DNA of 64,000 bases from Okapia johnstoni. Its lineage: Eukaryota; Chordata; Mammalia; Artiodactyla; Giraffidae. The stretch spans positions 5,394,001 to 5,458,000 of the forward strand of contig JAGTYA010000024.1 in NCBI GenBank assembly GCA_024291935.2, read 5' to 3'. How positions within the stretch are numbered: position 1 is the stretch's first letter; each line of letters starts with the position of its first letter. The notes beneath the pieces are model-generated. The model was not told the DNA's origin. It made no database searches and saw only the letters and a program-made list of their open reading frames with translations. Positions 32,283 through 43,039 of the stretch are shown in pieces. A program made the position numbers and the translations under genes.

Positions 32283-33055
32283 CTAGTTAGGTTCTGAAGT
32301 AGGGGCTGATCCTGAAAGAGGGGTGAACTACAGGGTCCATGACTGGTCAATGGGGAACCAAGACTCTGAAAGGGTGCAGGTAACTCCTGGTCAGACTTCC
32401 CTTGGTTTAGCTAGAGCTTGCTTTCATAAGCTTCTGGAAATATTTATTTATCACAGTTTCAGAGATGGTATTGTTAATGTATCAACTAAAAAGTTTGTTC
32501 ATAACATGTCCCTTTTTTGTAATATGCAAGTTATGGTGAAAGAAGCAAGCTGTTCCTTCCCCTCCTCCCTCCAGCTCCCCCTCCAGCTGCTCGAACCCCA
32601 CTGGACATCCTGTGAGTCTTTGAGACCCATCAGGCCTCTGCCATCTTGTTCTGGGCGGATTTGGGAACAGGGAACGGGATCTTGCTAAAGTGCCCCTGGA
32701 CTCAACTTCTGAGAAGTTCTTTCAAAGCCTCTGCTGTGGGAGCTTGGACGGTTCCAGTTTCCCTTGGAACACAGACCTTCTCTCACTCAGGTGTGTCCCC
32801 CTCAGGGCCAAGCCCAAGGCTGGTGCTTAGTGGAAACGTAGAAAATCTCTGGTTCAATTGGACAGGACTTGAAACAGGAAGTGAACAAGCTTTCAAAAGG
32901 TGCATTAGAGCATGGAAAGAAACTGTAAATCAAAATCCTTTTCTTGGCTCCTGGAGAACACAGAGCTTTCAAGGAAGCCTTTGACAAATCCTTGGGTAAA
33001 GCGCAGAATGTCTTTCAACTGTAAATAGTCCTGACTCAGGAAGCTGTATCCCCCA
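32283..33055. other. unassigned DNA
   Basis: Frames at 32323-32688 and 32646-32984 have no domain. No repeat recognised. Confidence 0.35.
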
Positions 33056-33135
33056 ACACACACACACACCTCTCACAATATACATATATATGAATAGACA
33101 CTATATACACACACCGCTCACTATATACATATAAT
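33056..33135. repeat. (CA)n / (TATACA)n microsatellite
   Basis: An acacacacacacac run, then two related blocks (caatatacatatatatg and ctatatacatataatg). Confidence 0.85.
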
Positions 33136-33282
33136 GATTGAATAATGAGACAATCATTATTCATGGATTCCATATTTGAAATTTTACCTGCTTGCTAAAC
33201 TTTTTTGAGACCCCGAATCAATACTTAAGGTGCTTGTGCTGTCATTCATGGACACGCACAAAGCAGGGAAAAATTGGAGTCA

Positions 33283-34332
33283 CCTGTGGAAAATTCTGAA
33301 AGAGATGGGCATACCAGACCACCTGACCTGCCTCTTGAGAAACCTGTAGGCAGGTCAGGAAGCAACAGTTAGAACTGGACATGGAGCAACAGACTGGTTC
33401 CAAATAGGAAAAGGACTACGTCAAGGCTGTATATTGTCACTCTGCTTATTTAACTTCTATGCAGAGTACATCATGAGAAATGCCGGGCTGGATGAAGCAC
33501 AAGCTGGAATCAAGATTGCCAGCAGAAATATCAATAACCTCAGATATATGCAGATGACACCACCCTTATGGCAGAAAGTGAAGAAGAACTAAAGAGCCTC
33601 TTGATGAAAGTGAAAGAGGACAGTGAAAAAGTTGGCTTAAAGCTCAACATTCAGAAAACGAAGATCATGGCATTTGGTCCCATCACTTCATGGCAGATAG
33701 ATGGGCAAACAATGGAAACAGTGGATGACTTTATTTTTCTGGGCTCCAAAATCACTGCAGATGGTAATTGCAGCCATGAAATTAAAAGACACTTACTCCT
33801 TGGAAGGAAAGTTATGACCAACCTAGATAGCATATTAAAAAGCAGAGACATTACTTTGCCAACAAAGGTCCGTCTAGTCAAGGCTATGGTTTTTCCAGTG
33901 GTCACGTATGGATGTGAGAGTTGGACTATAAAGAAAACTGAGTGCCGAAGAATTGATGCTTTTGAACTGTGGTGTTGGAGAAGACTCTTGAGAGTCCCTT
34001 GGACTGCAAGGAGATCCAACCAGTCCATTCTAAAGGAAATCAGTCCTAAATATTCATTGGAAGGACTGATGCTGAATCTGAAACTCCAATACTTTGTCCA
34101 CCTGATGCGAAGAGCTGACTCATTTGAAAAGACCCTGATGCTGGGAAAGATTGAGGGCAGGAGAAGGGGACAACAGGGGATGAGATGGTTGGATGACATC
34201 ATCGACTCGATGGACATGGGTTTGGGTGGACTCCGGGAGTTGGTGATGGACAGGGAGGGCTGGCGTGCTGCGATTCATGGGGTCGCAAAGAGTCGGACAC
34301 GACTGAGCGACTGAACTGAACTGAACTGAATG
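33283..34332 (+). repeat. BovB LINE, 1.05-kb copy with part of reverse transcriptase
   Basis: The copy begins tggaaaattctgaaagag and ends gaactgaactgaactgaa. It covers part of the reverse-transcriptase fingers and palm, the thumb and the C-terminus. The YADD catalytic box is present at 33547-33558 and stays in frame with the open frame below. An extra TA just before it (33545-33546) breaks the upstream frame. The endonuclease and the 5' two thirds are missing. Confidence 0.96.
33568..34314 (+). pseudogene. open C-terminal part of BovB reverse transcriptase
   Basis: A 248-codon frame without stops, beginning MAESEEELKSLL just after YADDTTL. It contains VKAMVFPVVTYGCESW and [16 protein letters not shown], both typical of RTE-clade C-termini, and ends KSRTRLSD next to the LINE tail. 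It is a truncated, non-autonomous remnant of a mobile element and is not expected to be a host gene. Confidence 0.9.
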
Positions 34333-34435
34333 CCAGCTAAGTCAAAGAAGGCAATGCTCTGTCATCTTATTTTGGCTCACATTCTGTAAACTAGTATCTT
34401 TTTCCCTATTTAGTGCCATTTTTTTTGCTTTTTGT

Positions 34436-34640
34436 CAGCGATTTGGCTATTTAAAATGGCCTCCAAGCCCAGTGCTAAAGTGCAAGAAAGCTGTGATGTG
34501 CCTTAGGGAGAAACTATGCATGTTAGATGAGTTTCACTGAGACAGGGGTTATGGTGCTGTTGGCTGTGAAATCAGTGTTAATGAATCAACAACGTATATT
34601 AAATAAGATGTAATTAACAGAAACACCCATAAATCAAGGT
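34436..34640 (+). mobile_element. Tigger-like (pogo) transposase N-terminal remnant
   Basis: The plus strand encodes MASKPSAKVQESCDVP at 34459 onward, then broken text resembling the CENP-B-type helix-turn-helix (gctgttggctgtgaaatc and atgaatcaacaacgtata). It ends with cagaaacacccataaatcaag. Stops interrupt the frame. TcMar-Tigger membership is inferred from remembered wording. Confidence 0.5.
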
Positions 34641-34644
34641 TCTA

Positions 34645-34930
34645 AATTGACCCATTTACTTTTTGTAGAAACAGCCATACTCTTTTCCAGAATGGCTGTA
34701 TCGCTTTACATTCCCATCATCAGTGTATGAGGTAATCAGTTTCTCTACATCCTCACAAGCATTTGCTGTTATGACTAATTTTCATTTTAGCCATTCCGAT
34801 AGGCTTGTAGTGATAGTTCATTGTGGTTTTAATTCACGTTTCCCTAATGGCTGATGATATGGAACATATTTTCATGTGTTTATTTTCCATCTGCATGTTC
34901 TCTTCAGTGAAATGTCTCTTCACATTATGG
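34645..34930 (-). repeat. L1 LINE, antisense, ORF2 3' part
   Basis: The wording acattcccatcatcagtg, ctacatcctcacaagc, cattgtggttttaattcac and gtttccctaatggctg is antisense L1 ORF2. It is interrupted at 34931 and continues at 35461. Confidence 0.85.
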
Positions 34931-35460
34931 AAATAAACAAAGATCAACCACATGATAAAAGCAAAGGTTATTTATTCTGAGCTCATCATAGCAAGAGAGT
35001 CAGGCCATCATCACTTGCATTTTTGCAAAGACTCAAAGGCAGGCAGAGGAGTGGGGAAGCTTTATACTGGAAAAAAGGGAAGGCTTCAGATACCTGTTGG
35101 AGTCTGTGGGCCTGGAGAAGCTGTAGGCAGGCTGACTAGAAGCAGGGCATCTATGTGATTGAGTAGGGGGCATCTTTGTTTTTCTCTGGTTGGTCCTAAG
35201 TTGAAACAAAAATTTAAGCAGAAACAAAAATTTAGGAAGCTGTCAGTTACTAGTAAAGTCCTGGCCCTTTGGGGCCACGTATTACAGAAGCTATTGTTCA
35301 GCCTCCTGGAACATCACTAGAAATAGCAATCCGGCTTCCTGCAAGTCTGATTGATAGCAGGCTGGCATCCTGGGCTGTTTATTCTGGGTAAGAGATTGGC
35401 TTCCTGGGCAGTTTGCTGCCAGCAGTGGCTCAAAGTTCTGTTTTTCCCTATGGCCGACTC
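34931..35460 (-). mobile_element. 530-bp insertion in antisense L1, LTR-like
   Basis: This segment is not L1. Its left edge has an antisense polyA-type signal (ttatttattctgagc near 34970), as at the 3' end of an LTR read on the minus strand. A local duplicated phrase (gaaacaaaaatttaa / gaaacaaaaatttag near 35205 and 35221) occurs inside. I cannot name a family, and the edges are uncertain. Confidence 0.4.
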
Positions 35461-37212
35461 ATAGTTCATTTGTATATTCAGTCTCTCAGTGTCTTTTACC
35501 CATTTTTAATTGGCTTAATTAACTGAGAGCTTTTTTTTAAATCATGAATAAGAGTCATTTTATCAAATGTTGTCTCTACATTTACTGATATGATCTTGTG
35601 ATTTTCCTTCATTAGTCTGTTGATGTAATGGAGTACATTAGTTGATTTTTGAATGGTGAAATTTTGTATGCCTGGGATAAATCCCACTTGGTTGTGATGT
35701 ATAATTCTTGTAATATATTGTTGGATTCTATTTCCTTATATTTGGTTGAGGATTTTTGCATCTATGCTCATGAGAGATATTGGTCTGTTGTTTTCTTATA
35801 ATGACTTTGTCTACTTTGAGTATCAGGGTGATGCTGGCCTCATAGAATGAGTTTGAAAGTGTTCCAACTGCTTCTATTTTTTGAATGAGATTGCAAAGAA
35901 TTGGTATAATTTCTTCCTTAAATGTTTGGTATACTTCACAAGGGAACCCATGTGGGCCTGGTGCTTTCTGTTATTAATTATTGATTCAATAGATATAGGC
36001 CTATTCAGATCATCTGTTTCTTCTTGTGTGAGTCTTGTCAGATCATGTGTTTCAATGAATTGGTCTACTTCTTCTAGGTTATCAAATTGGTGAGCATTGA
36101 GTTTTTCTTAGTGTTTCTTTATTACCTTTTTAGATTTCCATGGGATCTGTAATTATGTCCCCTCTTTCGTTTCCAGCATTAATAATTTGTGTTCACTATC
36201 TTTTCTTTTTTTCTTTGTTAGCCTGGCTAGAGACTTAGTAAAGGTAGTGATCTTTTCAAAGAACCATCTTCTGGTTTTATTGATTTCTCTATTGATTTGT
36301 ATTTTTAATTTCATTGATTTATGTTCTAATTTAAATTATTTCTTTCTTCTGTCTCCTTTGAGTTTAATTCCCTCTTCTTTTTCTCATTTCCTAAGGTGGA
36401 GACTTCAATGATTTAGTTTAGATCTGTCTTCCTTTCTAATATGTACATTCATTGCTATAAATTTCTCTCTAAGCAGTACTTTCACTGTATCCAACAAATT
36501 TTGATAAGCTCTACTTTCATTTTTCTTTAGTTCAAAATACTGTTTAATGCCTGGAGTTTTCTTCTTTGACTTGTGTGTTACTTAAAAGTGATTTCCTTAA
36601 TCTTCAAGTATTTTGAGATTTTCCAGATACCTTTCTGCTATTGGTTTCTAATCTAATTCTACTCTGGTCTGAGAGCAGACATTTATGGTTTCTCTTCTTT
36701 TGAATTCATTAAGGTATGTTTTATGGCCCAGAATATTGTCTATTTTGATTCCATGTGAGTTTGAGAAAAATGTGTGTTCTGCTGTTGCTGGATGAAGTAG
36801 TCTATACGTATGCGTTATATCCAGCTCATTGATGGCCAATTAAATTATGTTCTTACTGATTTTATGCCTGTTGCACATGTCCATTTTGATATAAAGTGGT
36901 GAACTTTCCAACTATAACAGTGGATTCATCTGCTCCTTACAGTTCTATCATTTTTTGCTTCACATAATTTGGTCCTCTGTTGTAAGGTGCATATCCATTA
37001 AAGGCTGTTATGTCTTCTTGGAGAACCGGGCGCTTTATATTATGCAACGTCTCCCTTTATCCTTGATACCTCTCCTTGAACTGAAGTCTGCTCTACCTAA
37101 AATTGATACAGCTACCCCTGCTTTCTTTTGATTAATGCCAGTATAGTATATCTTTCTTCATCCTTTTAATCTGTCTCTTTATATTTAAAATGAATTTTTT
37201 GTAGACAGTGGA
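35461..37212 (-). repeat. L1 LINE, antisense, ORF2 RT to endonuclease
   Basis: Antisense ORF2 is clear: cccatttttaattggc, ggataaatcccacttgg, tcagggtgatgctggcctc, gaatgagtttgaaagtg, tcttttcaaagaaccatc, gtgtgttctgctgttgctgg, ctttcttttgattaatgc. It is heavily mutated. Its 5' edge abuts the sense L1 at 37213. Confidence 0.93.
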
Positions 37213-38345
37213 CATCAATTAATTTTAAAATTGGGTAAGAACAGAGGAAATCAATGAAATAAAAAGCTGGTACCTTGAAAAAAAATTAACCAAATTGATG
37301 AACATCTAGAAAGACTGACAAAGATAAGCAGAAGAGGATACAAATAATCAACCTCAGGAATGAAATGGAGGATGTTATTATGTATCTGACTGCCACTAAA
37401 ATCATAATGATGTAATAATGTGAACAACTTAATGCACATAAATTTACAATTAGAAGAAAGTAACCAATTTTGTGAAACACACAAACCATCAAAACTCAAT
37501 CAAGATGAAATAGACAATCTGAATAGTCTTATAGCAGTTAAAGAAATTGAATTAATAATTTATAAGCTCCTCCAAAACATAATCCCCAGGAGTAGATAGT
37601 TTCACTTAGAATTCTATCAAATATTTAAAGAAGTAACACCAATTTTGCACAAATATTTTGCGAAAATATAATAGGAGAGGGTACTTCCTTATTCATTTTA
37701 TGAGACCAGTGTTACCCTGATACCAAAACCACACAAAGACAGTACAAAAAATGAAAATTATAGACCAATTTCATTCATGAGCTTAGATACAAAACCTCTC
37801 AACAAAATGTCAGTGTTGAATAAAGTAATATATGAAAACAATTATAAACTTTGACCATGTACGATACATCCTAAGTATGAAACTCTAGTTCAATATTCAA
37901 AAATGTAATCCACCATATCATCAAGCTAAAGAAGAAAAACTATATGATTGTATAAATTGATGGAGTAAAGATTTGAAAAAGTTGAATGCATATTCATGTT
38001 GGAAACACTCAGCACACTAGGAATATGGGGAAATTTCTTTAATGTAATAAAAGCATCCACCAAATACAATAAAAATGACAAGCCTTATAGCTAACATTGT
38101 ATCTGATGGTGAATGACTACTTTCACCTTAAGACTGGAAACAGGCAAGGATGTGTATTCTCAGCTTATTCAATATAGTATTGAAAGTTCTAGCCAGTGCA
38201 ATAAGGCAAGAAAAATAAAGAAAGGCACACAAATCGGTAAGGAAGGAATAAGACCATCTTTACTTGTGGATGACATGTTGATCTACATAGACAATCCCAG
38301 GAAATCTAAATCAAACAAGACAAAGCAAAACAGCAACAAAAACTT
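37213..38345 (+). repeat. L1 LINE, sense, middle of ORF2
   Basis: The wording gaaataaaaagctggtacc, gaagaggatacaaataatc, accctgataccaaaacc, aaaattatagaccaatttc, ctggaaacaggcaagg and acttgtggatgacatg matches sense ORF2. The last includes a mutated catalytic box (VDDM instead of ADD). It contains many stops. Confidence 0.92.
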
Positions 38346-38389
38346 GTAGAGAATTTCAAGTTTCAATTCAACAAGTAAACAGCTGGAAT

Positions 38390-38790
38390 TCACCTCTCTA
38401 TCTTCATGGACACAGGGCAAGGAGAGTGAAGTGGCAAATAGCCCTGCCTCACAGCACCATTACCTCATTCTGCCAGTTGACACTGGAAGCTCTGCACTGA
38501 GCTCCATGAAAACCAAGATGGTTAGGAGTGTCCAGAGGACCAACTAACCCTGCCTCACAATCCTTCATTTAACCTTGGTGATGTCTAGTATGGGTTCAAC
38601 TCTCCACTGCTCCTTACTGAGACAGAGAGAGGTGGCTGGTGAGTGGAGTGCTGTCAAACCCTGCTTCACATTACTTCATTCAGTAATATTAATGCAGGAC
38701 AGAGTGAAAGTTCTGCTCACCACTGGACCCCGCAGACACCACCAGAGGGGGAATCAGAGCACTGCCACCTTCTTTTCAGTTGTGTGGGGA
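38390..38790 (+). repeat. degenerate tandem repeat, about 110-bp period
   Basis: The phrase ccctgcctcaca recurs at 38441 and 38548 and as ccctgcttcaca at 38660, each followed by a ttcatt-type phrase (spacing 107 and 112 bp). A second shared phrase, ctctgcactgagc / ctccactgctcc / ttctgctcacc, keeps the same phase. Three or more units are present. The origin is unknown. Confidence 0.6.
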
Positions 38791-39899
38791 AGATGGAAGA
38801 TCATCTCCATGTTTGCCTTGTTAATATCATAAGAATGTGGGTGGTTTTCCCATTGATGTTTGGCTAGATCAGGTGGTATGACCCAAAAATTTTCTTGCAT
38901 GCTAGACAAACCTTATCCCTGTTATCTGCCTATGGAAAAATAAGATTTTCTTAGAATTTATTTTTTGTCTGTGCCTTTTGGTTGTTCCAGTGGTGACCTC
39001 TACAGAACTCTGTCTAGAGTATATGCAACACAATAAGAGAACTCAAATAACTCACTAGAGTGTTATTCCTAGATTCCTGAGGTCCTAAGTCTGCCTTCAT
39101 CTCTACACTTTCTAGAGTGTTCCTTTGACTTACTGTTGTGTTATGTCCAGGGATTTTAGTTGTCAGAGGGAGGACCTGGATGAAATGAAGCTATTACAAC
39201 TTGACCAGAACCAATAATCTTGACATAATCTTTAGAGTGAATTTTAGATAGGCATTTGTGATCTTTTCATGTCCTTATCTCTCTATGCTGACATGTACTC
39301 TTTCTACCAGAAGGCCACTCAGAATCTTGCAAAACTTTCTTTAAGAATGGTATACATTATCTGTGTCAGTTTCAAAACCTGTCTGCAAATTCTTTAATAC
39401 TCCTCCAACAGAAGAATAAGGTCTATGCCACTTCATCTCAAATCTGGAGTAACCTTAGTGTCTGGTCAATCAATAGAATACAAAAGTGACACGGTGTGAC
39501 TTCCAGACAAAGACATAGAAGATAATAAATCTTCCTCTTGGTTATTAGGAGCACACATGCTAGAGCCTTAAGCTGCCATGCAAATACTCTGACAGCCTTG
39601 AAGACTTTATCATGAAGAAATTAAAATCCATTCACCCACAGAGACCGCGTGGAGAAGTTTTGAGACAAGAGAGGAAGAAAAAGATGCCTGGCTAGTTCCC
39701 AGATGTCACCACTCCAGCTCTACCCACAATCTAATTGCATCTGCATGAATAAGGATCAGGGAGGCAGTAGGTAAGAATAAGGTCAGCAAGGTGGGTGGGG
39801 TGGGGGCTCAGTTCATGTAGGGCTGGGTGAGCCATTGCAATGACCCTGGCTTCTTCCCTGGCTGAGATAGGGTCACCGAATTGTTTTGAGTAGATGATG
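38791..39899. other. unassigned DNA, possibly old LTR at 39360-39730
   Basis: Around 39460 the wording gtctggtcaatcaatag and gtgacacggtgtgacttcc resembles a class of old mammalian LTRs, weakly. Nothing else recognised. Confidence 0.3.
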
Positions 39900-40626
39900 G
39901 ACATTATATGACAAGTTAACTAAGATCATATAAGGTCTTTTATGAAGAGCTGACTCTTAGAAGAAAAAGACAGCAGGGAGAGCAGTTAGGAAGCTATGGC
40001 AATAATTCAAGACAGAGATGATGTGACTGGGATGGGGGACCAGGGAAGTAGCCACGGAGATGAGAAGTGCTCAAGTTCTGCAAACGTTTGGAAAAGGAGC
40101 GAGCAGGTTTGCTGATAGATGTGGCATGGGATGTGAGAAGCTAAGCATGACTCCAGGTTTCTGGTCTAAGCAACGGGGAGGATGGAATTGCCTTAACTAA
40201 GATGAGGGAGCTAATGGGAGCAGCACATTGAGAAGTGAGGCAGGTGGAGAACAAGACTTCAACTGGGATGTGGGAAGGACATTGGATACCTGTTGGACTC
40301 CCAAGTGGAGGTGTTGAGTAGGCAGTTGGATGTATAAGCCTGGTGATCAGGAAGAGGTCTGTCTAGGCTGAGATGTAAATCTGGGCTCTGTTAGCATATG
40401 AATGGCTTGTAGTGCATATGAGTCTGGTTGAGGTCCTGAAGAGTGTGAGAGAGGATGAGGATGGAGCCCAGAGACAGCACAAGTTTACAGGTCAAAGAGC
40501 CAAGAAGAAACCAGCAAAGGAGATGGAGAAGGACAGCCAGGGAGGTAGAAGGAAAACCAGGAGGGGTGGGAGCAGAGGGGAGAGAAGGTTTCAAGGAGGA
40601 GGAAGATGATAGCTTACAGTGAACGA
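39900..40626 (-). repeat. L2 LINE, left part of a copy split by an LTR
   Basis: Antisense L2 reverse-transcriptase region: gcagttaggaagctatgg, caataattcaagacagag, ctccaggtttctggtc, gttgagtaggcagttgg, caaaggagatggagaagg. It continues at 41217 beyond the LTR. Confidence 0.85.
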
Positions 40627-41216
40627 TGTCGGATTCGTGATCTCCGAAGAAGATTTAGCTTCGGGATCAGGGACCAGGGACCAGGCTTGATCACTCAAGA
40701 GCTTTTGTGTAGCAGAGTTTTATTAAAGTAAGAAAAGGGACAAAGAAAGCTTCTGACATAGACATCAGAAGGAAGATGGAGAATGACCCCCTTGCTAGTG
40801 TTAGCAAGGGAGTTATATACTTTTTAAATTAGTTGTTACAATAAATGGAAAGAATGTCTCAAGTTTGTAAAGATTTTACTAGACCCACTTCCATAATTTA
40901 CATTTTAATATAACAGGATTAGCCCGACGGTTTTTAGGAAGGAGAAACTGTCCTGAAGCAGGATACTTTGTTGTTATATAATCCTTACTAGGATTTAAAC
41001 TGAGTTGTTTGTTGTGTAATCATCAATTCCAGGTTTAAAGAAAGAAACCTTTTATGTGACTGAGACTAAGGAATGTAGAGAAAAAAATAGATGTTTGTCC
41101 TTTCCTCCTCCTTGAGAATTCCAGACCCCTATCTCCACTTCAAGAGCCCCAGACCCCTTTCTCCTCGTCGGGGACCCCAGACTTCTTATTAACCTATCTA
41201 GAAATTGACTCTCTTA
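40627..41216 (-). mobile_element. solo ERVK-type LTR (BTLTR1-like)
   Basis: A 590-bp antisense LTR starts tgtcggattcgtgatctcc. It has the reversed polyA signal tttatt near 40711 inside agttttattaaag. It ends with caagagccccagacccc, cgtcggggaccccagac and gactctctta. The flanks gaacga (40621-40626) and gagtgg (41217-41222) differ only by transitions, which fits a worn 6-bp duplication. No internal gag-pol-env sequence is present, so it is a recombined remnant of a betaretrovirus-like provirus. Confidence 0.8.
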
Positions 41217-41665
41217 GAGTGGTGGGCTGAGTAAGATGACAAGTGAAAACTGGTCACCGGGTGGACAGTGTAGAGGTCATTGGTCACCTTCACAAGAGCA
41301 CTTTTGGACAGAGGAGTGGGGTGAAATCCTGATATGAGTGTGTGAAGAGAAAACTAGAAGAGAGAAGTCAGGGATATGAGTATAGATAACGCTTTCAATG
41401 GGTTTGACTGGAAAGATAAAGCAAAGAAATGTGTTTGTAGCAGGAGAGGTGGTTTTTCTTTTTAATTTTACTGTATGTTTTATTCTTTGTGGCTGTAGAA
41501 GTAAATACTGGCATGTTTGCACAGTATGGGAGTGATCCAGTGGAGAGGGGAACTTTGATAATGCAGAAGGAAAAACAGAGTTTCTGGGGGGATGTTCTTG
41601 AGCAGACAAGAAAAGATGAGCTCTAAGGCACAAATGACTTTGGAAAGGGACATGTGAATCTCAGA
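41217..41665 (-). repeat. L2 LINE, right part of a split copy
   Basis: It resumes with gctgagtaagatgac, then gtcattggtcaccttcac, gatccagtggagagggg and gagctctaaggcac. The two parts total about 1.2 kb of L2. Confidence 0.85.
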
Positions 41666-42100
41666 TCCATGATGAATTTTCCCAAGGGCTTCCCTACAAA
41701 GGTGCATATCTTTCCATATACTTATCTGTGCCAAACTAAGATGGATAGAATATTTTTGCATCATGCTGGTCATATTTTTCTCTGTTCAAAACTATGTCGT
41801 AGAGATTTTCCTATGTTAGTACATAGAGACCAAACTCAATCTTTTTAATGACTATTTAGTATTCAGTAGCATAGAGACATCATTATTTATTTAACCAGTT
41901 TCCTGTTGATGGACATTAATGTTGTCTTCAATGTTTTATTTGCTACTGGTAATAATACTGTAGATAACCTTCTTGCATAAATACATATCCTTGAGAATTT
42001 CAGAATCACTAACTTCCAGAAGTAAAATTATTAGACCAAAGCTAAGTGCATCTTGAATTGTGATAGAGGCTGCTAAAGTGTCCTCCACAAAGACTACTGC
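41666..42100. repeat. possible old L1 3' fragment
   Basis: The wording gtacatagagaccaaac, ttatttaaccagtttcc, tgttgatggacattaatg and tccagaagtaaaattatt resembles a common L1M 3'-region repeat. Orientation not resolved. Confidence 0.4.
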
Positions 42101-42335
42101 AGAGAACATCCCAGTGGTGTAGGAAAGTGACAGGTCAATAGCATGTTTGTTTAAAGTGAGGATCAACTTTGAAGTGTTGCCAGAACCATAAGTGATAAAT
42201 TGCTGACCCCTCCTCTCCAGGCCGTGGGAATGTGACAACTCCAGCTGGTCTGGGGAGCTGGAGAAGCAGAGAATTGGAACAGTGAGAGAGGAGAGAGCAG
42301 ACAACACAGGGCAGGAGTGAAGATCTGAGGAGCTG

Positions 42336-42393
42336 TTGGGTGTCCAAGGCAGGCAGCCTGCTCTAGCCTGGTTCTTCAAACCACTCCCGTGAG
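42336..42393. repeat. left arm of 58-bp inverted repeat
   Basis: It begins ttgggtgtccaaggcagg and ends accactcccgtgag. Its reverse complement is found at 42765-42823 with one substitution and one single-base length difference. Confidence 0.95.
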
Positions 42394-42509
42394 GTCCTGG
42401 GCAGGTGGCTCAACTTCTCACTGTCTGATCACAACACACATGATCCAGGGAGGCAGCAAACAGGAAAATGAGATTGTAAATGTTAGGCCAGAGGCTGCAG
42501 ACTGCCCAC

Positions 42510-42965
42510 TGGTAGTCACATTTCTCTTCTTTCCTAACACAGCCTCTGTTTTGTCTGGGACAATTTCTCCTACTTAATAATAGTATTTCTCCCTTTCCGC
42601 AGGTAGTCATGTGACACAGCTCCAGCCAATGAGATGGGAGCAGAGTTGCAGGGGCATTCCGGGAAATTCTGTGGACCATCTATCAATGATCCTGTAAGGC
42701 ACCCCAAAGCCCCAGGGTGAGCAGCTGTGCTGTGACCACAGAGGCCTCCAGATGCATGGAACCACTCACAGGAGTGGTTTGAAGAACCAGGCTAGAGCAG
42801 GGCTGCCTGCCTTGGACACCCAAAGAGAAAAGGAGGAGACTCCAGTGGTATCTTGGAGCTATTGGGCCTTCATCAGCCCCTTCCAGGTGCCTCATCAGGT
42901 GAGAAAAATAAACCTAAGATTTGTCTACACTTCTGTTGGTCAGGTTCCCTTTACTCCCAGGAAGG
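42510..42965 (+). mobile_element. old LTR-like sequence containing the right arm
   Basis: The wording gtagtcatgtgacacagc, tccagccaatgagatggg, an AATAAA signal (aaaaataaacctaag near 42905) and ttctgttggtcaggttcc resembles the LTR class also suspected at 16280-16840. Boundaries uncertain. Confidence 0.35.
42765..42823. repeat. right arm of 58-bp inverted repeat
   Basis: It begins ctcacaggagtggtttg and ends cttggacacccaa. It is separated from the left arm by 371 bp. Confidence 0.95.
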
Positions 42966-43039
42966 CCATTCCTGGATTTCCGCTAATGCCCCATGAGAAC
43001 TTTCTGCAGTCTGGTAACCTCTCTGGGTCTCTCTTTTTG

